DNA of 64,000 nt from an uncultured Oscillospiraceae bacterium (lineage in GTDB: Bacteria; Bacillota; Clostridia; Oscillospirales; Oscillospiraceae). Below are positions 1 to 8,647 of this stretch, piece after piece. Both the position numbers and the translations under genes were made by a program. The first letter of the stretch is position 1; every line of letters begins with the position of its first letter. Below the pieces are notes generated by a model, which worked only from the letters and a program-made list of their open reading frames with translations, did no database searches and was not told the DNA's origin. The stretch spans positions 85,608 through 149,607 of the forward strand of contig CANRLF010000004.1 of assembly GCA_947631395.1 (NCBI GenBank). Reading direction: 5' to 3'.

Positions 1-363
1 TCCGAAATGGCCTTTAAGACCGCCGCGAATCTGGCCTTCAAGGAGCTCGTCAACGCAAGCCCCGCCCTTTTGGAGCCTATCGGACTTCTGAAGGTCACCA
101 TCCCCGATGCCAACATGGGCGATATAATGTCCGACCTCTCGAAGCGCCGTGGTAGCCCCATGGGCATGAGCGTGGAGAACGGTATGCAGGTGGTGGAGGC
201 CGAGGTCCCCATGGCCGAGATGGGCTCCTACGCTATCGACCTGCGCAGTATGACCCAGGGCCGCGGGTCCTTCACCTTCGAGTTCGTCCGCTACGACGAG
301 GCTCCGCTGAATGTCCAGCAGAAGGTCATGGAGGAAGCCAAGTCCGCCGCTGAGGACGAGTAA
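1..363 (+). CDS. fusA: Elongation factor G, C-terminal fragment (5' end outside window)
   Basis: The frame is open from the first base and ends at TAA 361-363, so about 120 residues of the C-terminus are visible. They match EF-G domain V and the end of domain IV: an RRG turn, a VVEAEVP strand and the signature DLRSMTQGRGSFTFEF. EF-G is the GTPase that drives ribosomal translocation and, with RRF, ribosome recycling. The spelling around SKRRGSPMGM and the long acidic tail resemble the second, EF-G2-type paralogue seen in many Clostridia more than the canonical str-operon FusA; that part is inference because the G domain is not in view. A strong terminator follows directly. Confidence 0.88.
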   Translation, partial: SEMAFKTAANLAFKELVNASPALLEPIGLLKVTIPDANMGDIMSDLSKRRGSPMGMSVENGMQVVEAEVPMAEMGSYAIDLRSMTQGRGSFTFEFVRYDEAPLNVQQKVMEEAKSAAEDE

Positions 364-377
364 ACTTCCAAAATACG

Positions 378-407
378 AACCCTCCCGGTTTGAACCGGGA
401 GGGTTTT
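378..407 (+). terminator. Rho-independent terminator after the EF-G gene
   Basis: A 13-bp perfect stem (378-390 with 393-405) is followed by a short T run, starting 15 bp after the EF-G stop codon. Confidence 0.85.
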
Positions 408-425
408 CGCGTTTTGTGAGGTTTA

Positions 426-719
426 TCAACTGTTCCTGCGGCCGTCGACTACGGCGTCAATGTAGACGGTGGTGTCCTCTATGTAGTAGTAGATTTTATA
501 CCACTTCCCGAAAAGCGCCCTGCGGTAGACGCCCTCGGGGAGGATAGGGTCGTCACAGATGGGGAACATGTAGGGATTTTCGACAATTTCTTTGGTGGTG
601 GAGATGTATTCGCGAAGGAACCTCCTGGCCGCCGGGAAGCTTACCCTTTTTATGAAGGCAAGATGCTCCTCAAGCTGACTTCCGAGGTCCTCCGAGACAA
701 TGAGCTTATATCTGGGCAA
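426..719 (-). CDS. RelE/ParE-family toxin
   Basis: The 97-residue basic protein has the RelE/ParE plasmid-stabilisation fold pattern: an N-terminal strand (YKLIVSEDL), two helices that include AARRFLREYI, and a C-terminal strand set ending in YIEDTTVYIDAVVDGRR. Members either cleave mRNA on the ribosome (RelE) or poison gyrase (ParE); which applies cannot be settled by eye. Its start overlaps the 3' end of the antitoxin gene by 14 bp, the usual translational coupling of toxin-antitoxin operons. Expression is expected from the promoter at 1036-1064. Confidence 0.82.
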   Translation of the reverse strand: MPRYKLIVSEDLGSQLEEHLAFIKRVSFPAARRFLREYISTTKEIVENPYMFPICDDPILPEGVYRRALFGKWYKIYYYIEDTTVYIDAVVDGRRNS

Positions 720-1014
720 CGTCGTCTACCTCCTCATTATCCTCATCCAGAATCTGCTGAAGTCTGGCTATGAGCTCATCATTGGGAATATATTTCGCTC
801 CGTTGGCTCTGGCTATACGGCGGCGCATAAGGTCCGCGTACAGGGATTTTTCGGAGCTCAGGGACAGGGAGAGAGGGACGGCGCGGTCACGGACTATCTG
901 ATTTAAGAACATGTTTATGGCTCCGTTCATGGTCATGCCCAATTTGGAAAGGATTTCCTCGGCCTGGGCCTTGAGCTCGGAGTCGGTGCGGATGGACATA
1001 TTTACGCTTGACAT
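706..1014 (-). CDS. RelB/DinJ-family antitoxin
   Basis: The protein is about 102 residues. Its N-terminus (SSVNMSIRTDSELKAQAEEI) is a ribbon-helix-helix DNA-binding segment typical of RelB/DinJ, followed by LGMTMNGAINMFLNQIV. The C-terminal acidic tail (DEDNEEVDD) would wrap the toxin. An in-frame ATG lies 21 bp upstream at 1035, but ATG 1014 is preceded by AGGGGGTG at good spacing, and 1035 falls on the predicted transcription start, so 1014 is preferred. The protein should repress its own promoter through the inverted repeat at 1033-1053. Confidence 0.85.
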   Translation of the reverse strand: MSSVNMSIRTDSELKAQAEEILSKLGMTMNGAINMFLNQIVRDRAVPLSLSLSSEKSLYADLMRRRIARANGAKYIPNDELIARLQQILDEDNEEVDDVAQI

Positions 1015-1032
1015 TTTATCACCCCCTTCACG

Positions 1033-1053
1033 CATATTATACCCAATAATATG
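1033..1053. promoter_or_regulatory. Likely antitoxin operator (inverted repeat)
   Basis: CATATTAT (1033-1040) and ATAATATG (1046-1053) form a perfect 8-bp inverted repeat with a 5-bp centre. It lies over the -10 box of the toxin-antitoxin promoter, where a ribbon-helix-helix antitoxin would autorepress. Confidence 0.65.
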
Positions 1054-1064
1054 TGCAATGTCAA
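1036..1064 (-). promoter_or_regulatory. SigA-type promoter of the toxin-antitoxin operon
   Basis: Reading the minus strand, TTGACA (1064-1059), 17 bp, TATAAT (1041-1036): a perfect consensus, starting transcription about 15 bp before the antitoxin start codon. Confidence 0.85.
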
Positions 1065-1089
1065 TACAAACGCCCCGGAAATTCGAGTT

Positions 1090-1118
1090 TTGACATTTCT
1101 CTATCTTTTGTGTATAAT
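1090..1118 (+). promoter_or_regulatory. SigA-type promoter of the GH13 gene
   Basis: TTGACA (1090-1095), 17-bp spacer, TATAAT (1113-1118), followed by an AAAGGAG ribosome-binding site before ATG 1154. Confidence 0.87.
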
Positions 1119-1153
1119 AGCCGAGTGAAATTTTTATGGCAAAGGAGTTACAT

Positions 1154-2449
1154 ATGTGGTTTGACGAGGCGACAGTTTATCAGATATATCCTCTTGGCAT
1201 GTGCGGCGCTATGGAGGGGGAGGGGAGCCGGATACTTCGGGTCCTTGACTGGGTGGAGCACATAAAGGCCCTGGGCTGTGATACGGTGCTCTTTAACCCC
1301 GTATTTGACAGCGACTGGCACGGGTATGACACTAAGGATTATTTTAAGATAGACCCGCGGCTTGGCACGGAGGAGGATTTCAAGAGGGTCTGCGACGCCC
1401 TGCACGACAACGGCATACGGGTGATGCTGGACGCGGTCCTCAACCACGTGGGCCGGGGGTTCTGGGCATTTCAGGACGTGCGGGAGCGCAAGTGGGACAG
1501 TCAGTACAAGGACTGGTTCCACGTGGACTTCGGCGGGAACACGGGCTACAACGACGGCTTTTGGTACAAGAGCTGGGAGGGCCACGAGGAGCTGGTGGAG
1601 CTCAATATATGGAACGACGCGGTGGTGGAGCACCAGTTCGCCGCCATACGCTCATGGGTGGAGCGGTTTGACATTGACGGACTGCGCCTTGACGTGGCCT
1701 ACTGTCTGCCACAGGAGTATTTGAGGCGGCTTCGGGGCTTTGCAAACGGCTTGAAGCCTGACTTTGTGCTCATGGGGGAGACGCTCCACGGGGATTATAA
1801 CCGATGGATGGGCGATGATATGTGCCACTCGGTGACGAATTACGAGTGCTACAAGGGCCTTTGGTCGAGCCTCAACGACATGAACCTATTTGAGATCGGC
1901 CACTCACTGTCCAGGCAGTTCGGGCCGGAGCAGTGGACGCTATATAAGGGAAGGCATATGCTGAGCTTCCTTGATAATCACGACGTGGAGAGGATAGCAA
2001 GCAAGCTCAGGGATAAAAATCAGCTAAACGCCGCCTGGGGACTGCTATTCGGTATGCCAGGGGTGCCATGCGTCTATTACGGAAGCGAGTGGGGGATAGA
2101 GGGGCGCAAATCGGATGGGGATCAGGCCCTGAGACCCTCCATAGAGCTGCCCGAGAGCAACGGCCTTACGGAGTTTATATCGAGGCTCGCCGCGGCCAGG
2201 AGGTCAAGCGTGGCACTGAAATACGGCGCTTACAGGAACCTTCAGATACAAAATAAGTACCTCGTTTTTGAGCGGGAGCGCGACGGTGAGCGGGTGATCG
2301 TGGCGGTCAACGCCTCCCCGGAGACCCAGTGGGCACACTTTGACGCGAGGGCCGGCAGGGGCGTGGACCTTATAAGCGGTGAGACACACGATTTTGGCGG
2401 AGGCAGCGAGCTTGCGCCGTACAGCGTCCACTTCTGGCGGGCGGAATAA
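1154..2449 (+). CDS. GH13 alpha-amylase-family glycosidase (cytoplasmic)
   Basis: This 431-residue single-polypeptide (beta/alpha)8 glycosidase probably acts on alpha-1,4-glucans or maltodextrins. The GH13 motifs are visible: DAVLNH, DGLRLDV with nucleophile Asp180, MGETLHG with acid/base Glu209, and FLDNHD with Asp274. There is no signal peptide, so it should work on imported oligosaccharides, as cyclomaltodextrinase or neopullulanase types do. It lacks the long N-terminal N-domain of classic neopullulanases. The upstream ATG at 1136 is rejected because AAAGGAG is spaced 6 bp from ATG 1154. It is monocistronic with a consensus promoter. Confidence 0.88.
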   Translation: MWFDEATVYQIYPLGMCGAMEGEGSRILRVLDWVEHIKALGCDTVLFNPVFDSDWHGYDTKDYFKIDPRLGTEEDFKRVCDALHDNGIRVMLDAVLNHVGRGFWAFQDVRERKWDSQYKDWFHVDFGGNTGYNDGFWYKSWEGHEELVELNIWNDAVVEHQFAAIRSWVERFDIDGLRLDVAYCLPQEYLRRLRGFANGLKPDFVLMGETLHGDYNRWMGDDMCHSVTNYECYKGLWSSLNDMNLFEIGHSLSRQFGPEQWTLYKGRHMLSFLDNHDVERIASKLRDKNQLNAAWGLLFGMPGVPCVYYGSEWGIEGRKSDGDQALRPSIELPESNGLTEFISRLAAARRSSVALKYGAYRNLQIQNKYLVFERERDGERVIVAVNASPETQWAHFDARAGRGVDLISGETHDFGGGSELAPYSVHFWRAE

Positions 2450-2465
2450 GCAAAAAGGTCAAAAT

Positions 2466-2555
2466 TCTCGGATTACGAGAGACATTCTGTGTCTCATGGG
2501 TGTAATTCTCTCCGACGTGACAGTAGAATCAAGCCATCAACGGGACAAGGTCCCG
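2466..2555 (+). other. Leader of the XRE gene with two small hairpins
   Basis: The 124-bp gap holds TCTCG-N5-CGAGA (2466-2480) and CGGGAC-aag-GTCCCG (2541-2555), the second ending just before the GGAAGGAGG ribosome-binding site. Neither is followed by a T run, so they are not terminators. They could be an operator and a translation-control hairpin; no convincing promoter is visible. Confidence 0.35.
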
Positions 2556-2573
2556 GAAGGAGGATGGTTTTCA

Positions 2574-3779
2574 ATGGAAAAGAAAACGATAGGGGCCTTC
2601 ATCGCCGCCTTGAGACGGGCAAACGGCATGACCCAGAGGGAGCTTGCCGACAGGCTAAATGTGTCAGACAAGACGGTGAGCCGCTGGGAGCGGGACGACG
2701 GGGCGCCGGATATTTCACTGATCCCGGCAATCGCGGAGATATTCGGCGTGACCTGCGATGAGCTCCTGCGGGGCGAGCGCCGGAGCGCGGAGGAGAGGGA
2801 GGAGCCCAGCGCCAAGGGGGAACAGCAGAGAAAATACCTTATGCGCAGGGCAATGTCATCGTATGAGATACGCTCCGCCATATCCGCGGGCGTAATGTGT
2901 GTGGGGCTAATCACCGCGTTCATATGCAATTTCGCCTTTTTGCGGTCGAAGCTTGGCTTTTTCCTTGGGATGACGTTCTATTTAGCCGGGGTATTTTGCC
3001 AGGGGATCTTCGTGAACCGGGCACTTCTGAGCGTTGAGGAGGTTCAGGGGAGGGAGGGCTTTAAAAACCGTGTTATCCGTTTGGCGGCCCTTGTTTTCGG
3101 CCTTGCCGTGGGGCTTTTGGCCTTCACATGGCCCATGGCGCTGGTGGACGCTTACGCGGGGATCAAAGCTGAGCCTCTTTTCAGGATGGGGCTTATTTTA
3201 GCCGCCGGGGTGCTCGCGTTCTACGGCATCGCTTGTGAGCTCGTTATGAGGTCCATGATAAAAAGGGGAGTATACTTCCTCGACGACAGGGGAATGGACG
3301 TTTACCGGCACAATTTTAAGCTCAGAAGGATCCTGGCTATCGTGCTTGCGGGCATCATCGCGGTGACGGCTGTCGCCCACGGGTATTTTAGGGATAATCC
3401 GGAGATATTTGTCCGGGATCATAAGTTCTATGACAGTGAAAGCTTCGTGGAGTTTATGGGCGGTCCGCCGGTACAAATTGGAGATGTGCCGCCGGCGCCT
3501 GAGGATCCGGACGCGGTTAAGGAGCCGGAGGAGCCAGTGCTGACATTGAAGGACAAAAACGGTAACACGGTCTGTAAGTATGTCTGGCGAAACTACACAG
3601 TCGAGTCCGTTAGGGTCAATGAGCGAGGCGACTCGCCCTTCCCAATAACCGTTGCGGTAAAGAGGGCTTACACCAACGCCTGGCAACTCGTTTTCATAAT
3701 AGACAACTGTGCCCTCGCGATCTACGGTGTTGAGATCGTTACGGTTATCGCGATATATTTCAAAAAGCGGAGGAAATAG
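2574..3779 (+). CDS. XRE-family regulator with C-terminal membrane domain
   Basis: The 401-residue protein starts at ATG 2574, ten bases after GGAAGGAGG. Residues 1-65 are a Cro/CI-type helix-turn-helix (MTQRELADRLNVSDKTVSRWE). A charged linker follows, then about five hydrophobic segments between residues 100 and 280 (for example AGVMCVGLITAFICNFAFL). The C-terminal soluble part is proline- and acid-rich and ends in another hydrophobic stretch before a basic tail (YFKKRRK). Membrane-tethered XRE proteins of this kind are common in Clostridia and are thought to sense envelope state, but ligand and targets are unknown. Confidence 0.8.
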   Translation: MEKKTIGAFIAALRRANGMTQRELADRLNVSDKTVSRWERDDGAPDISLIPAIAEIFGVTCDELLRGERRSAEEREEPSAKGEQQRKYLMRRAMSSYEIRSAISAGVMCVGLITAFICNFAFLRSKLGFFLGMTFYLAGVFCQGIFVNRALLSVEEVQGREGFKNRVIRLAALVFGLAVGLLAFTWPMALVDAYAGIKAEPLFRMGLILAAGVLAFYGIACELVMRSMIKRGVYFLDDRGMDVYRHNFKLRRILAIVLAGIIAVTAVAHGYFRDNPEIFVRDHKFYDSESFVEFMGGPPVQIGDVPPAPEDPDAVKEPEEPVLTLKDKNGNTVCKYVWRNYTVESVRVNERGDSPFPITVAVKRAYTNAWQLVFIIDNCALAIYGVEIVTVIAIYFKKRRK

Positions 3780-3790
3780 ACAACATAAAA

Positions 3791-3830
3791 AAGGACGGTG
3801 CGCACTATGACGCACCGTCCTTGACTTTTA
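3791..3830 (+). terminator. Bidirectional terminator between convergent genes
   Basis: A 12-bp stem (3791-3802 with 3811-3822) with an 8-nt loop carries a T-rich 3' side on both strands. It can serve the XRE gene (+) and the GNAT gene (-). Confidence 0.85.
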
Positions 3831-3917
3831 TTGATCTTGCGATTTCGTTTTGTGTTTCCGGGATAGAGAGGCTATGAACGGGGATTTGTAAGCTTAATAA
3901 GTTTGCTTAGATCCGAA

Positions 3918-4385
3918 TTACAGCTTCTTTTCAAGCACATATTGCTGGGGCGTCATGCCCATTGTCTCATACATGGCGATGGCACCCTTATTGAAGGCCC
4001 AAGTGTACACATCCAGGCGAACGGCTTCCTGCTCCCTGGCCCAGGCTTCAACCTCGGCAAAGAGCTTTGCCGCGATGCCCCGGCGGCGGCAGGCGGGCAA
4101 AACATAGATGTCATCGAGGCACACGACCTTGAGACCCTTGACCATACCGCTTTCGTTCCAAAGTGTCGCCCTGACAATGCCCACGAGCTGTCCGTCCTCA
4201 AAGGCCCCCAGTTCAAAATCGTCCGGGCGGGCCAAATTTTCAGTGTAGGCATCCCTGGGATATGTTTCGTTCTTATCCCGACATACGCAACAGTCGGGTC
4301 TCGCCTGCGCATGAAGCTCATCCAAAGCCACATACAGTTCAAGTACCTGATCATAATCGGGTTCCGTCAGTTTTCTGATCTCCAT
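3918..4385 (-). CDS. GNAT-family N-acetyltransferase
   Basis: The 155-residue GNAT protein has strand 4 plus motif A (CLDDIYVLPACRRRGIAAKLF), the R/Q-x-x-G-x-A pyrophosphate loop that binds acetyl-CoA, and a C-terminal NKGAIAMYETMGM motif typical of the family. The acceptor substrate cannot be predicted. An AAGGAGT ribosome-binding site precedes ATG 4385. Its base use looks somewhat less GC-rich than its neighbours, which may indicate a separate origin. Confidence 0.85.
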   Translation of the reverse strand: MEIRKLTEPDYDQVLELYVALDELHAQARPDCCVCRDKNETYPRDAYTENLARPDDFELGAFEDGQLVGIVRATLWNESGMVKGLKVVCLDDIYVLPACRRRGIAAKLFAEVEAWAREQEAVRLDVYTWAFNKGAIAMYETMGMTPQQYVLEKKL

Positions 4386-4466
4386 ATGTTTTGACTCCTT
4401 TTTGGTAAATACCGATCTGTCGGGAGGGTAGGATTGAAGATTATTGATTTTGCAAGACGCGGGACG

Positions 4467-5456
4467 TCAGGCGTTGAGGATGGAGTCGATTTTGGAAAGC
4501 TCCTCGGGGGAGAGGGGGAGATTTGTGATGCAGCCGACGTTTTCGATTATCTGCTCCGGGCGGCTGGCGCCGATGAGGACGGTGGCGACGGCGGGGTTGC
4601 GGAGGACCCAGCTGAGGGCCAGCTGGGGCATGGACTGGCCGCGGTCAAGGGCGATGTCGTTGAGTGCCCGGAGCTTGGCAAGGGTATTGCCGTCAAGCTG
4701 GGCGGCCAGGCCGGCCTTTGAGGAGGCCCGGGAGCCCGCGGGGATGCCGTTTATGTATTTGCCGGTGAGAAGTCCCTGGGCCAGGGGGCAGAATACGGCC
4801 AGACCTATGCCGTTGTCGAGGCAGAATTTGTCAAGGCCGTCCTCCTCCACCCGGCGATTGAGCATGTTGTAGGAGGGCTGATTGAGGATGAAGGGCGTTT
4901 TGAGCTCGCGGAATATTGAAAGTATATCCTGGGTCTGGGCCTTTGTGTAGTTGGAGATGCCAACATAGAGGGCCTTGCCCTGCTTCACCGCGTTATCCAG
5001 GGCCAGGGCCGTCTCCTCCATGGGAGTGTGGGGGTCGAAGATGTGGTGGTAGTATATGTCCACGTAGTCAAGGCCCATGCGGCGGAGGGACTGGTCGAGG
5101 GAGGCGGTCAGGTACTTGCGGGAGCCATTCCTTGTGCCGTAGGGGCCGGGCCACATGTCGTAACCGGCCTTGGTGGAGATGCAAAGCTCGTCACGAAGGC
5201 CGGGCATTCCACGAAGTATGCGGCCGAAATTTTCCTCGGCGCTTCCGTTATAGGGGTCGCCGTAGTTGTTGGCAAGGTCAAAGTGGGTTATGCCAAGGTC
5301 GAAGGCCGTGTGGACCATGGCCTCCATGTTGGCGAAATTCCCGGTGTGGCCAAAGTTCTGCCAAAGGCCAAGAGATAAAACCGGGAGCTTAAGGCCGCTT
5401 TTTCCGGCATTGCGGTAGACCATGGCGTCATATCTTTTTTCGTTCGGTACGTACAT
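4467..5456 (-). CDS. Aldo/keto reductase, YghZ/GPR-like
   Basis: The 329-residue TIM-barrel NADPH-dependent oxidoreductase begins MYVPNEKRYDAMVYRNAGKS and continues with SLGLWQNFG, the spelling of the YghZ (L-glyceraldehyde-3-phosphate reductase) branch. The catalytic Asp-Tyr-Lys-His set is readable: FDLANNYG (Asp, Tyr), STKAGY (Lys) and YYHHIFD (His). The C-terminal LIGASRPEQI loop binds the cofactor phosphate. YghZ-type enzymes detoxify glyceraldehyde phosphates and methylglyoxal. It lies 56 bp downstream of asd on the same strand. Confidence 0.88.
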   Translation of the reverse strand: MYVPNEKRYDAMVYRNAGKSGLKLPVLSLGLWQNFGHTGNFANMEAMVHTAFDLGITHFDLANNYGDPYNGSAEENFGRILRGMPGLRDELCISTKAGYDMWPGPYGTRNGSRKYLTASLDQSLRRMGLDYVDIYYHHIFDPHTPMEETALALDNAVKQGKALYVGISNYTKAQTQDILSIFRELKTPFILNQPSYNMLNRRVEEDGLDKFCLDNGIGLAVFCPLAQGLLTGKYINGIPAGSRASSKAGLAAQLDGNTLAKLRALNDIALDRGQSMPQLALSWVLRNPAVATVLIGASRPEQIIENVGCITNLPLSPEELSKIDSILNA

Positions 5457-5481
5457 TTTTTATCCCCCTCAATTATGAAAT

Positions 5482-5512
5482 ACCGGCGGAGTAGAGCTCC
5501 ACCGGTGATTTT
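5482..5512 (+). other. Hairpin between asd and the aldo/keto reductase
   Basis: A 10-bp stem (5482-5491 with 5497-5506, one mismatch) is followed by GATTTTTT on the + strand only. On the minus strand, where both flanking genes are transcribed, no T run follows, so it would stop antisense rather than sense transcription. Confidence 0.45.
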
Positions 5513-6595
5513 TTAGTCCATATAGCCCTGGGCGCAGAGAAGCTCGGCTAAGAGTATTGCCCCGCCGGCGGCGCCGCGGAGGGTGTTGTGGGAAAGGCAG
5601 ACGAACTTGTAGTCGTACTGGGTGTCCTCACGGAGCCGGCCGACGCTGACGGCCATGCCGTTTTCGAGCATACGGTCCAGCTTCGTCTGGGGACGGTTGT
5701 CCTCCTCAAAGTAGTGGATGAACTGCTTCGGGGCGGAGGGGAGCGCGAGCTTTTGGGGCAGGGCGGAGAAGCTCGCCCAGCGGGCTTTGATCTCCTCAAC
5801 AGTGGGCTTTTTGGCGAAGGAGGCGAACACGGCGGCCATGTGGCCGTCGGAGCAGGCCACGCGGAAGCACTGGGCGGTGATGGACGGCGTCTCGGCGCTG
5901 ACTATCTTGCCGTTCTCCACATGGCCCCAGAGCTTTAAGGGCTCCTGCTCGCTCTTCTCCTCCTCGCCGCCGATGAAGGGGATCACGTTGTCAACGATGT
6001 CGGGGAAGGTCTCGAAGGTCTTGCCCGCGCCGGAGATGGCCTGATAGGTGCACACAAGGGCCTTCATGAGGCCGAACTCGTCCTTTAAGGGGTGGAGGGC
6101 CGGGACGTAGCTCTGAAGGGAGCAGTTGGACTTCACGGCGACAAAGCCCCGCTTTGTGCCGAGGCGGGCACGCTGGGAGGGGATGACCTCAAGGTGCTCC
6201 GGGTTTATCTCCGGCACCACCATGGGCACGTCGGGGGTCCAGCGGTGGGCGGAGTTATTGGAAACCACGGGGCACTCGCGCCTGGCGTATGCCTCCTCCA
6301 GGGCCTTTATCTCCTCCTTTTTCATGTCAACGGCGGAGAAAACGAAGTCCACGTTACCGGCAACGGCGTCGATGTCCGTCTCGGCGCATCTGACGGTGAG
6401 CTTTTTGGCGCACTCCGGCACCGGGGCCTGCATGAGCCAACGGCCGCTCACGGCCTCCTCATATGTCTTTCCGGCGCTCCGGGCGCTGGCGGCCACCTCG
6501 GTGAGCTCAAACCAGGGGTGCTGGGCGATGAGGGTCACGAACCGCTGACCCACCATTCCGGTGGCGCCGATGACGCCGACCTTGTATTTTTTCAT
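5513..6595 (-). CDS. asd: Aspartate-semialdehyde dehydrogenase (archaeal/fungal type)
   Basis: The 360-residue enzyme reduces aspartyl phosphate to aspartate semialdehyde, the branch point to lysine/diaminopimelate, threonine and methionine. An N-terminal NADP fold (VGVIGATGMVGQRF) and a catalytic SNCSLQSY with Cys158 are visible. The spacing and the VPEINPEH motif fit the archaeal/fungal subclass rather than the classical bacterial one. ATG 6595 is preferred over an upstream in-frame ATG because GGAGGG sits just before it. It feeds lysA at 29.3 kb. The leader between the promoter (6741-6770) and the start is about 140 nt long and AT-rich. Confidence 0.93.
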   Translation of the reverse strand: MKKYKVGVIGATGMVGQRFVTLIAQHPWFELTEVAASARSAGKTYEEAVSGRWLMQAPVPECAKKLTVRCAETDIDAVAGNVDFVFSAVDMKKEEIKALEEAYARRECPVVSNNSAHRWTPDVPMVVPEINPEHLEVIPSQRARLGTKRGFVAVKSNCSLQSYVPALHPLKDEFGLMKALVCTYQAISGAGKTFETFPDIVDNVIPFIGGEEEKSEQEPLKLWGHVENGKIVSAETPSITAQCFRVACSDGHMAAVFASFAKKPTVEEIKARWASFSALPQKLALPSAPKQFIHYFEEDNRPQTKLDRMLENGMAVSVGRLREDTQYDYKFVCLSHNTLRGAAGGAILLAELLCAQGYMD

Positions 6596-6696
6596 ATAAT
6601 TCCCTCCATTTTCACGGTTTTGAGAAAAAAAGAAACAAATAGTTACAAAATTTTTTAAAAAAGTGTAGCCAAAACGAAAAAGATGTTGTATAATAG

Positions 6697-6734
6697 GGTT
6701 TACATAAGTCACATTACCGGATAAACCGTGACTT
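6697..6734. other. Interleaved inverted repeats in the asd leader
   Basis: GGTTTA (6697-6702) pairs with TAAACC (6722-6727), and AAGTCAC (6706-6712) with GTGACTT (6728-6734). The two stems interleave, giving a pseudoknot-like topology at the predicted 5' end of the asd transcript. No known riboswitch consensus (lysine, SAM, THF, preQ1) is recognised. Confidence 0.4.
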
Positions 6735-6740
6735 TTTGAT

Positions 6741-6770
6741 ATGCTAACACAAAAAAGGCTTGTCTGTCAA
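6741..6770 (-). promoter_or_regulatory. Probable asd promoter
   Basis: On the minus strand TTGACA (6770-6765) and TAGCAT (6746-6741) are 18 bp apart, and a TG dinucleotide makes an extended -10. A weaker opposing + strand candidate, TAGCCA-N17-TATAAT, lies at 6666-6694. Confidence 0.55.
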
Positions 6771-6873
6771 CGGCGAATTGACGCAAAATCCGGGTAAATT
6801 TATGCCGTCGGCGTGTTAAACCGCCATTATACGTCTGTACGGAGAGCCATTTTCCCTTGATTTGGAGGATACC

Positions 6874-8628
6874 ATGAAAGCTGAGAGAAAAATAGTTATT
6901 TCACTGGCGCTTGCCCTTGTGATGGCGGTGTCGATGATACCCGCCTCGAAGCCCGCGGAGGCCACGTACACTCCGCCATTTCAGACGGTGAAGATCGGAC
7001 TTTTCTCTTACAAGGACGACGGCAACATCGATCAGAGAAACTTCCCCTCAGCCAATCTCGAGTACGCGTCCGGCAAGGGCGAGGGATATGAGCTGGGCTA
7101 TTACGACGGGAACAGACAGTTTGTCCCCATCGGCGTTCAAATAGTCGGTACGTCGAAGATAACAGTCATAATGGACAGGACGATGAGATACGTATCCACA
7201 TCCAATTCATATGTGGAGGACAAGACCAACATTGACGATAAGACGGTGGGGTGCATACACTTAAAGCTGAACGCCAGCTATCCCACGTATGACGAGGCGG
7301 TCTCATCCATGGCCGCCAACGGCGGGGATTTCGTGAGATATGAAAACGGCTCATTCTATGTGCTCCGCGACCAGTACACCACCCAGGAGGACGCCGCCGC
7401 CGCGGCCGGCGGGATGACGGACTGGACCGTGGACGACGGATTGTCCTATACCGTCACCGTGGTAAAGACAGGCACGAATAACATACTTTTTGAGTACGAC
7501 TGCGGGTCGGCCTCCAGCCTTGCCATACGGACCTTTACCACAAACGGCGTGGCCCCCCAGACCTGGCACAGGAATTGCCGTTACTACGGCGGATTTTCCT
7601 TCACCAGACTTACCGGCGGGAATATAACCGTTGTGAATTACGTGGACATTGACGACTATATAAAGGGAGTTGTCCCCTGGGAGATGAGCGCCAGCTGGCC
7701 CAGGGAGGCCCTGAAGGCCCAGGCCATCACCGCAAGGACCTTCCTTATGACAAACATAACGAAGCACCGCGCCGAGGGCTTTGACATATGCAACACCATC
7801 CACTGCCAGGCGTACCACGGCAACGATAGGGCCACGGATAATTCCGACGCCGCCGTCACCGAGACGGCGGGGCAGTACCTTATGTACGACGGGAAGCTCT
7901 GCGAGACGTACTACGCCTCCTCCGACGGCGGGGCCACGGAGAACGTGGAGAACATATGGGGCTCCAACGCGATACCGTATCTCAGGGGCGTAATTGACCC
8001 ATATGAGGCGGAGCTTTTTGACAGCTCCTCGAGCTATTACTGGAAAAAGGAGTTTACGCCGGCATCACTGGGTGCGCAGATAAGATCAAAGGATCGGTCC
8101 TGCGGCGATATAGTGAAGGTTTCCATCACCTTTACCGAGCTTGGGAATGTTAGGTCCATAACCTTTATAGATGAAAGCGGGAAAAAGAACACCTTTGATA
8201 AATCAAACTGCCGGAGCGCGATAGGAAGCGGCCTGAGCAACAGGTATACGGTGAACGGCATCACCCCCTACGGCACCTCGTCGAGCCTATATGTGAATAA
8301 GGGCACGGCGCTGGACGCCGGCCTTGACGAGGTGTGCGCCATCGGCGGGAACGGGGCCGTGGAACAGCTTCCGTCAGGCGATGTATACGCCATCAGCGGA
8401 AAGGGCACAGTAAGTAAGTTAGACGTTGCCACCACCGGTACGGGCACCAGCAGGACCGTCACCACCGGGGTCAACGCGCAGGGGAAGTTCGTGTTCACCG
8501 GCTCCGGCCACGGGCACAATGTGGGCATGAGCCAGTGGGGGGCATACTCCATGGCGAAATACCACAACAAGACATGTGAGGATATACTTACCTTCTACTA
8601 CACCGGCTCCCAGGTGGTGAGCGCCTGA
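6874..8628 (+). CDS. Secreted SpoIID/LytB-domain protein with SPOR-like region
   Basis: The 584-residue protein starts at ATG 6874 after GGAGG. A signal peptide is evident: basic MKAERK, hydrophobic core, then ASKPAEA. Residues 100-180 hold a SPOR-like peptidoglycan-binding stretch. The SpoIID/LytB domain follows, with VPWEM (catalytic Glu near 269), [10 protein letters not shown], a [11 protein letters not shown] loop, [16 protein letters not shown], and the C-terminal [13 protein letters not shown] signature. SpoIID enzymes are lytic transglycosylases acting on denuded glycan in engulfment; LytB forms enhance amidases. With its larger N-terminus this is more likely a LytB/SpoIID-like wall modifier than SpoIID itself. 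Confidence 0.85.
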   Translation: MKAERKIVISLALALVMAVSMIPASKPAEATYTPPFQTVKIGLFSYKDDGNIDQRNFPSANLEYASGKGEGYELGYYDGNRQFVPIGVQIVGTSKITVIMDRTMRYVSTSNSYVEDKTNIDDKTVGCIHLKLNASYPTYDEAVSSMAANGGDFVRYENGSFYVLRDQYTTQEDAAAAAGGMTDWTVDDGLSYTVTVVKTGTNNILFEYDCGSASSLAIRTFTTNGVAPQTWHRNCRYYGGFSFTRLTGGNITVVNYVDIDDYIKGVVPWEMSASWPREALKAQAITARTFLMTNITKHRAEGFDICNTIHCQAYHGNDRATDNSDAAVTETAGQYLMYDGKLCETYYASSDGGATENVENIWGSNAIPYLRGVIDPYEAELFDSSSSYYWKKEFTPASLGAQIRSKDRSCGDIVKVSITFTELGNVRSITFIDESGKKNTFDKSNCRSAIGSGLSNRYTVNGITPYGTSSSLYVNKGTALDAGLDEVCAIGGNGAVEQLPSGDVYAISGKGTVSKLDVATTGTGTSRTVTTGVNAQGKFVFTGSGHGHNVGMSQWGAYSMAKYHNKTCEDILTFYYTGSQVVSA

Positions 8629-8647
8629 GCTTTTTTCGGAGAGGACA

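Noticed and set aside
6666..6694. A + strand promoter TAGCCA-N17-TATAAT for the SpoIID-like gene
   Set aside because: The -35 box is weak, the predicted start is about 170 bp from the gene, and the repeats just downstream could terminate it; kept only as a note.
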